In this document: positions 17,598 to 25,343 of the stretch, in pieces
Numbering within the stretch: the stretch's first letter is position 1
Layout: each line of letters opens with the position of its first letter
NCBI RefSeq assembly: GCF_002210105.1
Contig: NZ_AQQU01000001.1
Span: 656,501-720,500 of the forward strand
Direction: 5' to 3'
DNA length: 64,000 bases
From: Oceanicola sp. 22II-s10i
Lineage (GTDB): Bacteria; Pseudomonadota; Alphaproteobacteria; Rhodobacterales; Rhodobacteraceae
Notes under the pieces: generated by a model
What the model was told of the DNA's origin: nothing
Seen by the model: only the letters and a program-made list of their open reading frames with translations
The model's database searches: none
Program-made: the position numbers and the translations under genes

Positions 17598-17783
17598 CGC
17601 GAAGCCGCGCCATCGACGGGCCGCGGCGCGGCGATCCTGGGCGTCGAGCTTGGGCGCTTTATTTCAGCCACGCCATCGCACAGAACGAACGTCGCGCAAG
17701 CGGAAGCCAATCGCCGGGCCGGGGGGCGGCCCGACGATGGCGCGGCGGCCTGCGGCCTTGATTCCGCGCCTGTGCCTATGGCC
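17598..17783. other. Intergenic spacer with hairpin, possible dispersed repeat
   Basis: This 186-bp gap between convergent genes (MFS and ThDP enzyme) shows no credible gene. It contains the stem CGGGCCG / CGGCCCG (17715-17733, loop of five G), able to end either transcript, and other short GC dyads. The base composition and an open but unconvincing frame suggest non-coding repeat DNA, though no second copy is in this window. Confidence 0.3.
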
Positions 17784-19442
17784 TCAATGCCCCTTCCCGC
17801 TCACCTGAGCCCGCATCCGGGGCGTCGCGACCTGATCCGAGATGTGGATGTTGATCACCAGCGTCCCCTCGCCCTCGTCATAGCTCTCGATCGCCGCCTT
17901 CAGCTCATCCACCGTCGTCACGCTGACCCCGCGCAGACCGAACCCGCGTGCGATCGCACCGATGTCGGAAATCCCGTGGATCGCCTCGGAATCGTCGATC
18001 CCCTGCGCCCTCAGCTTGTGGATCTCGGACCCGTAGGCCCCGTCGTTCATCACCATGATCAGCATCTTCAGCCCGTGCCGCCGGATCGTGTCCAGCTCCT
18101 GCACGTGCATCATCAGGCTGCCGTCGCCCTCGATGAAGGCCAGCCGGTCGTTCCCTGCCGCCACCGAGGCGCCGATGGCAAAGGAAAGCCCGCTGCCGAT
18201 GGCGGAAAAGTTCTTGTAGACGTGGCTGTTGCCGCCCTTGAAGCCGCGCATCCCGGCCTGCCAGAACGACTGGTGACCGTTGCCCTGCACCAGCCCCATC
18301 TCCTTGTCGAGCGTCGCCTCGATCACCTCGGTCGCGGTGCGCGGGTCCAGCCGGTCGGGCTCCTGCACCCGCTGCGCGCTGTCGTTCACGTCGCGCGCCA
18401 GCTTGTCCGCGACCTCCTTGGTCCGCACGCCGGAGGCCACCTTGCGCCCCTTGAGCGCCTTGGTCACCGCCGTCGCGGTCCGCCCCGCATCGGCGATCAC
18501 CCAGTCATCGGCGCCCCAGACACCCTCGAACATGCCCGCCGGATCCAGATCGACCTGGATCGTCCGCGCCTTGCCGAAGAACCCGCCGCCGCCCAGCGTG
18601 TGGACCGACAGGCTCGCGCCAAAGGCCACGACGACATCCGCCTCGTGCGCCAGTTCGATGGCGTATTCGCGGGCATAGCCCCCGGCCACACCGATGGAAT
18701 ACGGATTGTGATCGAACAGCCCCATGGCCGGCAGCGTGTTGGACAAGAGCGCCCCCGATGCCTCGGCCAGCGCCTCGACCGCATCGGTCGCACCGCTGTT
18801 GATCACCCCGCGCCCGGCGAGGATCATCGGACGCTGCGCTCCGGCAAGCGCATCGGCCAGCATGGCGACCGCGCCTTCCTCTGGCGGCAGCGCGGGGCGC
18901 TTGGCGGGCCATGGCGCGGGCTGGTAGGCCCGCCCGTCCGCCGGTTCCTTCTGCAGGTCGTAGGGCACGCCGATCACCACCGGCAGCCGGTCCCGACGCG
19001 CCAGCATGAAGGCGCGCTGCACGTTCTCGTGGATCGTCTTGGGCGAACGGGCGGCGACGTAATGCGCCCCGGTCGGCGCGATCAGCGCGGCCTGGTCGAT
19101 GTCCTGCGAATACCACGGCTTGTGCATCGGCGCCTCGCCCACGAAGCAGATCAGCGGCATCCGGGTCCGCGCGGCCTGGGTCAGCGCGGTCATCAGCTGC
19201 GTCACGCCCGGCCCGCAGGTGACGGAGGCCAGCCCGATCCCGCCGGTCGCGCCCGACCACGCCATCGCGGCGGCGACGGTGCAGTGTTCGTGGCGCAGGT
19301 GGATCGTCTCCACCTCCGGCAACTTGGACAGCACGGTCGAGAAGTGCATGTTGCCGTCGCCCATCAGGGCGAACTGCGCGCGGACGCCCTCGGCGTGGAC
19401 CGCGCGGGCGATGAGGTCGTAGATCGGTTGGCTCTGGGTCAT
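17784..19442 (-). CDS. Thiamine-diphosphate-dependent enzyme (acetolactate synthase-like superfamily)
   Basis: This 552-residue protein has the three-domain layout of the ThDP decarboxylase/lyase superfamily. The pyrimidine domain holds the activating glutamate E52 in HLRHEHCTVAAAMA. A central domain follows, with DVVVAFGASLSVHTLGG. The cofactor domain contains the metal motif EGDGSLMMHVQEL ... MVMNDGAYG, with ND in place of the common NN. Family members make or break C-C bonds next to a carbonyl: acetolactate synthase, benzoylformate decarboxylase, 2-hydroxyacyl-CoA lyase, oxalyl-CoA decarboxylase. Specificity cannot be assigned. Setting among CoA enzymes and a hydroxy-acid dehydrogenase makes a lyase or decarboxylase role plausible. 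It is divergent from a carboxylesterase gene 175 bp away. Confidence 0.88.
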   Translation of the reverse strand: MTQSQPIYDLIARAVHAEGVRAQFALMGDGNMHFSTVLSKLPEVETIHLRHEHCTVAAAMAWSGATGGIGLASVTCGPGVTQLMTALTQAARTRMPLICFVGEAPMHKPWYSQDIDQAALIAPTGAHYVAARSPKTIHENVQRAFMLARRDRLPVVIGVPYDLQKEPADGRAYQPAPWPAKRPALPPEEGAVAMLADALAGAQRPMILAGRGVINSGATDAVEALAEASGALLSNTLPAMGLFDHNPYSIGVAGGYAREYAIELAHEADVVVAFGASLSVHTLGGGGFFGKARTIQVDLDPAGMFEGVWGADDWVIADAGRTATAVTKALKGRKVASGVRTKEVADKLARDVNDSAQRVQEPDRLDPRTATEVIEATLDKEMGLVQGNGHQSFWQAGMRGFKGGNSHVYKNFSAIGSGLSFAIGASVAAGNDRLAFIEGDGSLMMHVQELDTIRRHGLKMLIMVMNDGAYGSEIHKLRAQGIDDSEAIHGISDIGAIARGFGLRGVSVTTVDELKAAIESYDEGEGTLVINIHISDQVATPRMRAQVSGKGH

Positions 19443-19617
19443 GATGGCTCCTCCCTGCCGGTTGCCGAAACCATGTCACCGGTCCGGCGCACCCCCAATC
19501 GGCCACCCCGATTTCCCGCATCCGTGTAAGGATCCGCCGATCACGAACATGCCGCTTTCCACCCCCCGCCCCGGCCCATATCGTGCCAGCATACCATCAC
19601 GGCGGAGAGGAGACGGG

Positions 19618-21186
19618 ATGAACACGCTGCACAAGACCGGCAACAGGGTCCAGACCACCGAGGGTCCGATCGACGGCATCCAGGGCTCCGGCGCCATCCG
19701 CTTTCTCGGCGTGCCCTATGCCGTGGCCGACCGCTTCGGCCCAGCCCGCCGCCCCAAGGCGTGGAACACCCCCTTTTCCGCGCACCGCCTCGGCGACCGC
19801 TGCCCGCAGACCCCCGGCCGCGGCGGCGGCAGCTGGATGTCGTTCCTGTCCGACACCTCGCCCATGTCCGAGGATTGCCTGCGCCTGAACGTCTACGTCC
19901 CCGACCGCCCGGCGACCAAACCGCGCCCGGTGATGGTGTGGTTCCACGGCGGCGGCTTCATCTCGGGCTCGGGCGGGCGCAACTGCGTGGACGGGTCGCG
20001 CATGGCTGACCGTGGCGATGTGGTGGTCATTACCCTGAACCACCGGCTGAACGCCTTCGGCTTTACCTACCTGGCCGAGCTGATGCCCGGCCATGAGGGC
20101 ATCAACTGCGGCGTCACAGACCTTGTCGCGGCGCTGGAATGGGTGCGCGACAATGCTGCGGCGTTCGGCGGAGATGCCGGAAACGTCACGATCTTCGGCC
20201 AGTCCGGCGGCGGCGGCAAGGTCGCGGCGCTGATGGCCATGCCCTCGGCCGAGGGCCTGTTCCACCGTGCCGTGATCCAGAGCGCGTCGACACTCCTGAC
20301 GATGGCGACCCCGGAACGCGCCACCGCCTGCGCGAAACTGATGCTCGAGGAACTGGGCATCAAGAATCCCACACCCGAGGCGCTGGCCAAACCCACGACG
20401 CAGGAGGTCCTCGCCGCCCGCCTGCGCGCCGTGGCGCGGAACGGCGGGGTGGATGACTTCCGCCCCGTGGTTGACGGCACCGTGATGCCCGCCAACCCGT
20501 TCGAGCCGGAGTCGCTCGAACGTTCCGCGAAGATCCCGCTCCTGATCGGCGTCTGCGAGGACGAGATCACCTTCTTCCTCGCCTCCGCCGACCCCGAGTT
20601 CCACAAGATGGAGGCCGAGACCGCGAAGAAGCGGATCGCGCATTTCATCGGCATCGAGGCCGCCGAGGGCGGCAAGGTCTTCGACGCCATCGCGGCCATG
20701 TTCCCCGGCGAGAGCCCGGCGCAGATCGCATCGCGCGCCATGTCGGAACAGATGTATCGCCGCAACGACCGGCTGGCCGCCGACATCCGCTCGGCCCATC
20801 CCGGCGCGGCGCCGACCTATTCCTACCTGTTCCGCTGGAAAACCGCCGCCCTGAACGGCCACCTCGCCTGTCCGCACACCTTCTGCATTCCGATGGTCTT
20901 CGGCACCACCGAAAGCGCGTCGGAACTGCTGGGCCGCCCGCGCGAGGCGCGCGCGCTGTCGGACAAGGCGCAGGACGCGTGGCTGGCCTTTGCCCGCACC
21001 GGCGATCCGAACACCGACAGCCTGCCCGCTTGGCGGCCCTACAACGCCGGGGATCGTCCGACGATGATCTTCGACGACACCTGCGGGATGATGGACGACC
21101 CGATGCCGGAGCTCAGGACACTGTTCGAAACCCTGCCCGCCTATTCGACGGACAAGGGGTCGGGCGCGACGCAGGCCGCCATCTGA
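19618..21186 (+). CDS. Type-B carboxylesterase
   Basis: This 522-residue alpha/beta hydrolase belongs to the carboxylesterase/cholinesterase-like family. The oxyanion loop is HGGGF (110-114), the nucleophile is S196 in FGQSGGGG, and the segment SEDCLRLNVYVPD is the family signature. It hydrolyses carboxylic esters. No signal peptide is apparent, so it acts in the cytoplasm. The ATG at 19618 follows GGAGAGGAGACGG; the frame is open upstream but without family similarity. A second carboxylesterase of the same family lies at 27691, so the region probably handles an ester substrate. Seven bases separate its stop from the convergent CoA-transferase gene. Confidence 0.92.
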   Translation: MNTLHKTGNRVQTTEGPIDGIQGSGAIRFLGVPYAVADRFGPARRPKAWNTPFSAHRLGDRCPQTPGRGGGSWMSFLSDTSPMSEDCLRLNVYVPDRPATKPRPVMVWFHGGGFISGSGGRNCVDGSRMADRGDVVVITLNHRLNAFGFTYLAELMPGHEGINCGVTDLVAALEWVRDNAAAFGGDAGNVTIFGQSGGGGKVAALMAMPSAEGLFHRAVIQSASTLLTMATPERATACAKLMLEELGIKNPTPEALAKPTTQEVLAARLRAVARNGGVDDFRPVVDGTVMPANPFEPESLERSAKIPLLIGVCEDEITFFLASADPEFHKMEAETAKKRIAHFIGIEAAEGGKVFDAIAAMFPGESPAQIASRAMSEQMYRRNDRLAADIRSAHPGAAPTYSYLFRWKTAALNGHLACPHTFCIPMVFGTTESASELLGRPREARALSDKAQDAWLAFARTGDPNTDSLPAWRPYNAGDRPTMIFDDTCGMMDDPMPELRTLFETLPAYSTDKGSGATQAAI

Positions 21187-21193
21187 ACAGAGC

Positions 21194-22339
21194 CTATTCC
21201 GCCTTCTTCCGCGAGGCGAGGATGCGATCGTTGTCCTCGCCGAGCGCCTTGGACGGCCAGCGATAGCCGCGTTCCAGATCCTCGTAGATGATGGGCGAGG
21301 ACGGCAGGACCACGTCGCCGAACAGCGGGTGGTCGACGTTCTGCAGCATCCCGCGCGCGTGCATGTGTTCGTCGGCCATGACTTCGGGGATCTCGCGCAC
21401 CGGCGCGCAGGGGACCCCCGCATCGACCAGCCCGGCGAACACTTCGGCCTTGGGGCGCCCGGTCAGCCATTCGTCGATCAGCGCATCGACCTCGGCCATC
21501 CGGTTGCAGCGTTCGCGCATGGTCACGTAGCGCGGATCGTCCGCCGCCCAGTCCTGCCCGAAATAGCCGGTCAGCCTACGCCACATCGCATCGCTGTTGC
21601 ACAGGATCGCCAGCCAGCCGTCGGCGGCGCGATAGACGTTGTAGGGACACAGCGACAGCCCGCCGTGGTGGTTGCCGGTCTGCGGGTTCACCCCCGTCCC
21701 GACCAGCCCGAGGTTCGAGGCGAGCGCGGGATAGATCGCCTCGAACATCGACACCTCGACGCTGCGCGCGCGGCCCGTGCGTTCGCGTTCGACCAGCGCG
21801 GTCATGACGCCCGCGTAGAGGTGGACGCCCGCGTTGAAGTCACAGATCGCGGGCCCGGCCTTGAGCGGCGGGTTTTCCGGGAAGCCGGTGATGCTCATCA
21901 CCCCCGACATCGCCTGCACGGCGAGGTCCATCGCCGGGAACCGCGAATAGGGGCCGGTGGTGCCATAGCCGGACGAAGCCGCGTAGACGAGGCGGGGGTT
22001 CAACTCCTCCAGCCGTTCGCGCGGGAAGCCAAGGCGGGCCATGACGCCGGGGCGGAAGTTCTCGACCAGCACGTCGGAGGTGCGGATCAGGTCCTCCAGA
22101 TCGGCCTTGCCCTCGTCGGTCTTGAGGTCGAGCGTCACGAAGTGCTTGCCCGAGTTCAGCATCGCATGCGGGATGAACGCCCGCCCCGCGTCCTTCTGCC
22201 GGCGGCGGGTGTGCTCGCCCTCGGGCGGCTCGACCTTGATGACCTCGGCCCCGGCCATGGCCATAAGGAAGGTCGCATAGGGGCCGTTGTAGATCTGCGT
22301 CAGGTCGATGACCCTGATCCCGTCGAGTGGTCCCTGCAT
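21194..22339 (-). CDS. CaiB/BaiF-type (class III) CoA-transferase
   Basis: This 381-residue protein has the fold and motifs of formyl-CoA transferase-like family III enzymes: DLTQIYNGPYATFLMAMAGA near the start, VIKVEPPEG at 34-42, NFRPGVMARLG, and the catalytic aspartate D138 in RFPAMDLAVQAMSG. It moves CoA from one acid to another through a mixed-anhydride intermediate. It is last in a minus-strand run (acyl-CoA synthetase, acyl-CoA dehydrogenase, crotonase, hydrolase, this gene); the 90-bp gap before it may hold its own promoter. It would activate the pathway acid at the expense of another acyl-CoA. Confidence 0.92.
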   Translation of the reverse strand: MQGPLDGIRVIDLTQIYNGPYATFLMAMAGAEVIKVEPPEGEHTRRRQKDAGRAFIPHAMLNSGKHFVTLDLKTDEGKADLEDLIRTSDVLVENFRPGVMARLGFPRERLEELNPRLVYAASSGYGTTGPYSRFPAMDLAVQAMSGVMSITGFPENPPLKAGPAICDFNAGVHLYAGVMTALVERERTGRARSVEVSMFEAIYPALASNLGLVGTGVNPQTGNHHGGLSLCPYNVYRAADGWLAILCNSDAMWRRLTGYFGQDWAADDPRYVTMRERCNRMAEVDALIDEWLTGRPKAEVFAGLVDAGVPCAPVREIPEVMADEHMHARGMLQNVDHPLFGDVVLPSSPIIYEDLERGYRWPSKALGEDNDRILASRKKAE

Positions 22340-22429
22340 CGCGTCCTCCTGTAAAGCGTCACGCGGACGCTAGGACCGGGCCGCCGGGGCGGCAAGGCAG
22401 GGTTCGGGCGATTGCAGGGACGTGTCGGA

Positions 22430-23284
22430 TCAGTCGAGGCGGGCGAGAAAATCCAGCAGCATCTGGTTGATGCGCTCGGCGGCCTCGTAGTTCACCCAGT
22501 GCCCCGCACCGTCCAGCACCTCGATCTCGGCTGCGGGATAGGCGTCGCGCAGGATGCCGACGCGGGTCTCCATCGTGCCGGGCGCGACGAAAGCGTCCTT
22601 TTCGCCCCAGATCGAGACGACGGGGCCGGTGAACCCGTCCAGCACCTCGGGCAGAAGCTTGCCGCGCTTGACCTTCAGCTGGTTCAGCCGCGCCTGCACC
22701 GTGTTCTCGTGCTGGATGCGCAGGGTCCGGGCGTCGACCAGCGCAGGATCCGCCAGCATGATGCTGCCAAGGTTGAACCGATGCGCCTCGACCAGTTCAT
22801 CGCCCGACTTGCCCCGGACCTTGGCGGTCGGCGGCGGGTTCGGGGCCATGATCCCGGCGGGCGAGCACAGGAACAGACCCCGGATGCGGTTGGCATGAAG
22901 CTGCAGGAGCTGCGCCGTCATCGCGCCGCCGAAGGAAAAGGCGGCGATGGCATAGGGTGTGTCCGGTCCGATCAGGCTGTCCAGACCGGCGGTCACGTCC
23001 CGCGCCATGTTCATGACAGAGGTCGGTTCAGCCGGTTCGTCCGAGTCACCATAGCCAGGCAGATCGGGCACCAGCACACGGTTGCCTTTCGCAAGCGGCT
23101 CGATGCTGCGGACCCAGTGCTTCCACGATCCGGAGCCGCCGTGCAGGCAGAGCACCGGCTTGCCCTGACCCCAAATCCGCCAGGCGACGCGGCGGCCATC
23201 GCTGTCGGTATCCACACGCTCGGCGGTCGACGACAGGCGGTCCAGCAGGTCATCGGGCTGGCACAGCGCGGCGGGGTGGCTCAT
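22430..23284 (-). CDS. Alpha/beta-fold hydrolase
   Basis: This 284-residue hydrolase has the oxyanion strand VLCLHGGSGSWKHW, nucleophile S117 in AAFSFGGAM, an acidic residue in VSIWGEKDAF and the histidine in GAGHWVNYE. The nucleophile elbow reads AxSxG rather than GxSxG, a tolerated variant. The relatives include C-C bond hydrolases of aromatic degradation and esterases. In this operon it may cleave an ester, thioester or beta-diketone intermediate. I placed the start at ATG 23284; an in-frame ATG at 23362 would add 26 glycine/proline-rich residues without a convincing ribosome site. Confidence 0.87.
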   Translation of the reverse strand: MSHPAALCQPDDLLDRLSSTAERVDTDSDGRRVAWRIWGQGKPVLCLHGGSGSWKHWVRSIEPLAKGNRVLVPDLPGYGDSDEPAEPTSVMNMARDVTAGLDSLIGPDTPYAIAAFSFGGAMTAQLLQLHANRIRGLFLCSPAGIMAPNPPPTAKVRGKSGDELVEAHRFNLGSIMLADPALVDARTLRIQHENTVQARLNQLKVKRGKLLPEVLDGFTGPVVSIWGEKDAFVAPGTMETRVGILRDAYPAAEIEVLDGAGHWVNYEAAERINQMLLDFLARLD

Positions 23285-23366
23285 GGGGAAATCGTCTCTC
23301 TTCAGGCCGGAATCGCATGACCCGGCGGCGGGCGGCGACCCCTTGGGGCCGCCGCCGCACATCGGC

Positions 23367-24140
23367 TCAGTAGCCTTTGAAGTCCGGCGTCCGGCGTTCG
23401 TTCATCGCCTTGACGCCTTCCTTGAAGTCATGCGTCACGCGCAGCAGGTTCTGCTCGAACGCCTCGTTGTAGGTCGCCTGACGGAACGCCTCCAGCACGC
23501 CGTTGCGCAGGGTCTTGCGGGTGAACTCCACCGCCAGCGGGGCGGAAACGGCGATCTCCTGCGCGACCTCGATGGCCTTGGCACGGACCTGATCCGAGGG
23601 CACCAGCCAGTCGAGCAGACCCATCTCATAGGCCTCGTCGCCCGGCACGCGGCGGCCGGTGTAGAACAGCCAGGCCGCCTTCTGCTCGCCCACGATCCGC
23701 GGCAGCGTGTAGGTGGTGCCGAAGCCGGGGTGATAGCCCTGACGGCAGAAGTTGGCGGAGAGCCGCGTCTCGCTGCTGCCGACGCGGAAGTCCGCAGCCA
23801 GCGCCAGGCCGATACCCGCGCCGACGGCGGCGCCGGACACGGCGGCGATGACCGGGGTCTTGGCGGCCATCAGACGATGCGCTTCCTGATAGAGGTGGCG
23901 CGTGGCCTCCTGCGTGATGGAATCGCCGTCGTCCTTGACCCGCTCGGCCAGGTTCGCGCCAGCCGAGAAGTGTTTCCCTTCGGAACACTGGACGATCGCA
24001 CGGATCTCCTTGTCGGCGTCCAGTTCGTCATAGGCATCGGCAATTGCGGCGATGGCGTCGATATCGACAAAGTTGTTCGGGCCGCGCTGCAGTTCGACGA
24101 TGCCGACATGGCCGTCGCGGGTGATCTTAACGTCGCTCAA
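23367..24140 (-). CDS. Crotonase-fold (enoyl-CoA hydratase/isomerase family) protein lacking both catalytic glutamates
   Basis: This 257-residue crotonase-superfamily protein has the CoA-binding/oxyanion segment FSAGANLAERV (58-68) and GAAVGAGIGLALAADF (103-118). Compared with enoyl-CoA hydratase, the position of Glu144 is G111 and that of Glu164 is F131, so neither catalytic glutamate is present. Water addition by the standard mechanism is therefore unlikely. Other crotonases (isomerases, dienoyl-CoA isomerases, C-C hydrolases, decarboxylases) use residues elsewhere. It sits between the acyl-CoA dehydrogenase gene (24 bp) and the hydrolase gene in the same operon, so it should act on the alpha,beta-unsaturated CoA ester made upstream. 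Confidence 0.88.
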   Translation of the reverse strand: MSDVKITRDGHVGIVELQRGPNNFVDIDAIAAIADAYDELDADKEIRAIVQCSEGKHFSAGANLAERVKDDGDSITQEATRHLYQEAHRLMAAKTPVIAAVSGAAVGAGIGLALAADFRVGSSETRLSANFCRQGYHPGFGTTYTLPRIVGEQKAAWLFYTGRRVPGDEAYEMGLLDWLVPSDQVRAKAIEVAQEIAVSAPLAVEFTRKTLRNGVLEAFRQATYNEAFEQNLLRVTHDFKEGVKAMNERRTPDFKGY

Positions 24141-24164
24141 GTGTTTTCCTCCTCATGAACCGGC

Positions 24165-25340
24165 TCACAGGCCGGGAATTCGATCCTGCAGGGCGTGGCG
24201 GGCGATCAGCATCCTGTGCACCTCGCTCGGCCCTTCGTAGACGCGCATAAGACGCACATGATTTGCCATCATCTGCAAGGGCAGTTCCTTGGTCATGCCC
24301 ATTGCGCCGAAACTCTGCATGGACTTGTCGATGGTGTCCCATGCCAGCTCGGTCCCCCAGAGCTTGATCATCGAACACTCCGTCCGGGCCTGTTCGCCCC
24401 GGTCGATCTTGGCCGCCGTGTTGTAGATCATCAGCCGCAGGGCGTGCAGTTTCATCTCGGCATCCGCGATCCACCACTGGATGGACTGCCGGTTCGCCAG
24501 CAGGTCGCCGAATGTCTTCCGCTGCTTGACCCATTCCTTCATCAGGTCCAGCGCGCGCCGCGTCTTGCCCGCGCACCACGCTGCCATCTGCACCCGCCGC
24601 ACCGACAGCCGCATCTGCATCGGGCCAAAACCGTTTCCAAGCTCGCCCAGCAGGGCACTGCCCGGCAGCTTGAGGTCGTCGATGGCGATCTCGTAGGTAT
24701 AGCGCCCGCCCAGCATCGGGATCCGGCGCGCGACCTCGAAACCGGGCGTGCCCCTGTCGACGAGGAAGGCGCTGATCCCGCCCCGCGCGCCTTTCTCGGG
24801 ATCGGTCGAGGCCATGAGGATCGTGAAATCCGCGTAGCCCGCCTTGCCGATCCAGATCTTGCGCCCGTTGATGACCCAGCCGTTGCCGTCCTGCACCGCG
24901 CGGGTCTTCATCGACGCCGGATCGCCGCCGCCGCCGGGTTCGCTGATGCCAATGGCGCTGATCAGTTCACCCCGCGCATAGGGCTCCAGATACCGCGCCT
25001 TCTGCTCGTCGTTGCAGGTCTGCATGAGCATCCGCAGGTTCGGACTGTCGGGCGGGAAGTAGTAGTCGACGCAGGTCTGCGCCATCTCTTCCCACACCCC
25101 GATCATCGTGACGGCGTCGAGGTTCGACCCGCCGTATTCCTCAGGCCCGTCGAGCGCGTAGAGGCCCAGGTCCTTCGCCTTGGCGTCGAGCCCCGCCCGT
25201 TCCTCGGCGGTCAGCGCCATGCCGCCGCCCTCGGCCTCGCGCTGCATGACCACCGGCTCGAACGGCATGACATTGTCGCGCATGAACCGCCGCGCGAGGT
25301 CGCGCAGCATCTGCTGTTCCTCGGTCAGCGTGAAATCCAT
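24165..25340 (-). CDS. Acyl-CoA dehydrogenase
   Basis: This 391-residue FAD enzyme introduces an alpha,beta double bond into an acyl-CoA. The substrate/FAD segment ISAIGISEPGGGGDPASMKT and the WVINGRKIWIGKAG strand are typical, and the catalytic base is E369 in RVYEGPSEVHRM near the C-terminus. Electrons go to electron-transfer flavoprotein. Three bases separate its start from the stop of the acyl-CoA synthetase gene, so the two are co-transcribed and probably translationally coupled. The acyl chain length or branching cannot be read from sequence. Confidence 0.93.
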   Translation of the reverse strand: MDFTLTEEQQMLRDLARRFMRDNVMPFEPVVMQREAEGGGMALTAEERAGLDAKAKDLGLYALDGPEEYGGSNLDAVTMIGVWEEMAQTCVDYYFPPDSPNLRMLMQTCNDEQKARYLEPYARGELISAIGISEPGGGGDPASMKTRAVQDGNGWVINGRKIWIGKAGYADFTILMASTDPEKGARGGISAFLVDRGTPGFEVARRIPMLGGRYTYEIAIDDLKLPGSALLGELGNGFGPMQMRLSVRRVQMAAWCAGKTRRALDLMKEWVKQRKTFGDLLANRQSIQWWIADAEMKLHALRLMIYNTAAKIDRGEQARTECSMIKLWGTELAWDTIDKSMQSFGAMGMTKELPLQMMANHVRLMRVYEGPSEVHRMLIARHALQDRIPGL

Positions 25341-25343
25341 GGC

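Noticed and set aside
22430-23362. Earlier start (ATG 23362) for the alpha/beta hydrolase
   Set aside because: The extra 26 residues are Gly/Pro-rich, unlike the family, and no ribosome site precedes this codon; ATG 23284 is preferred.
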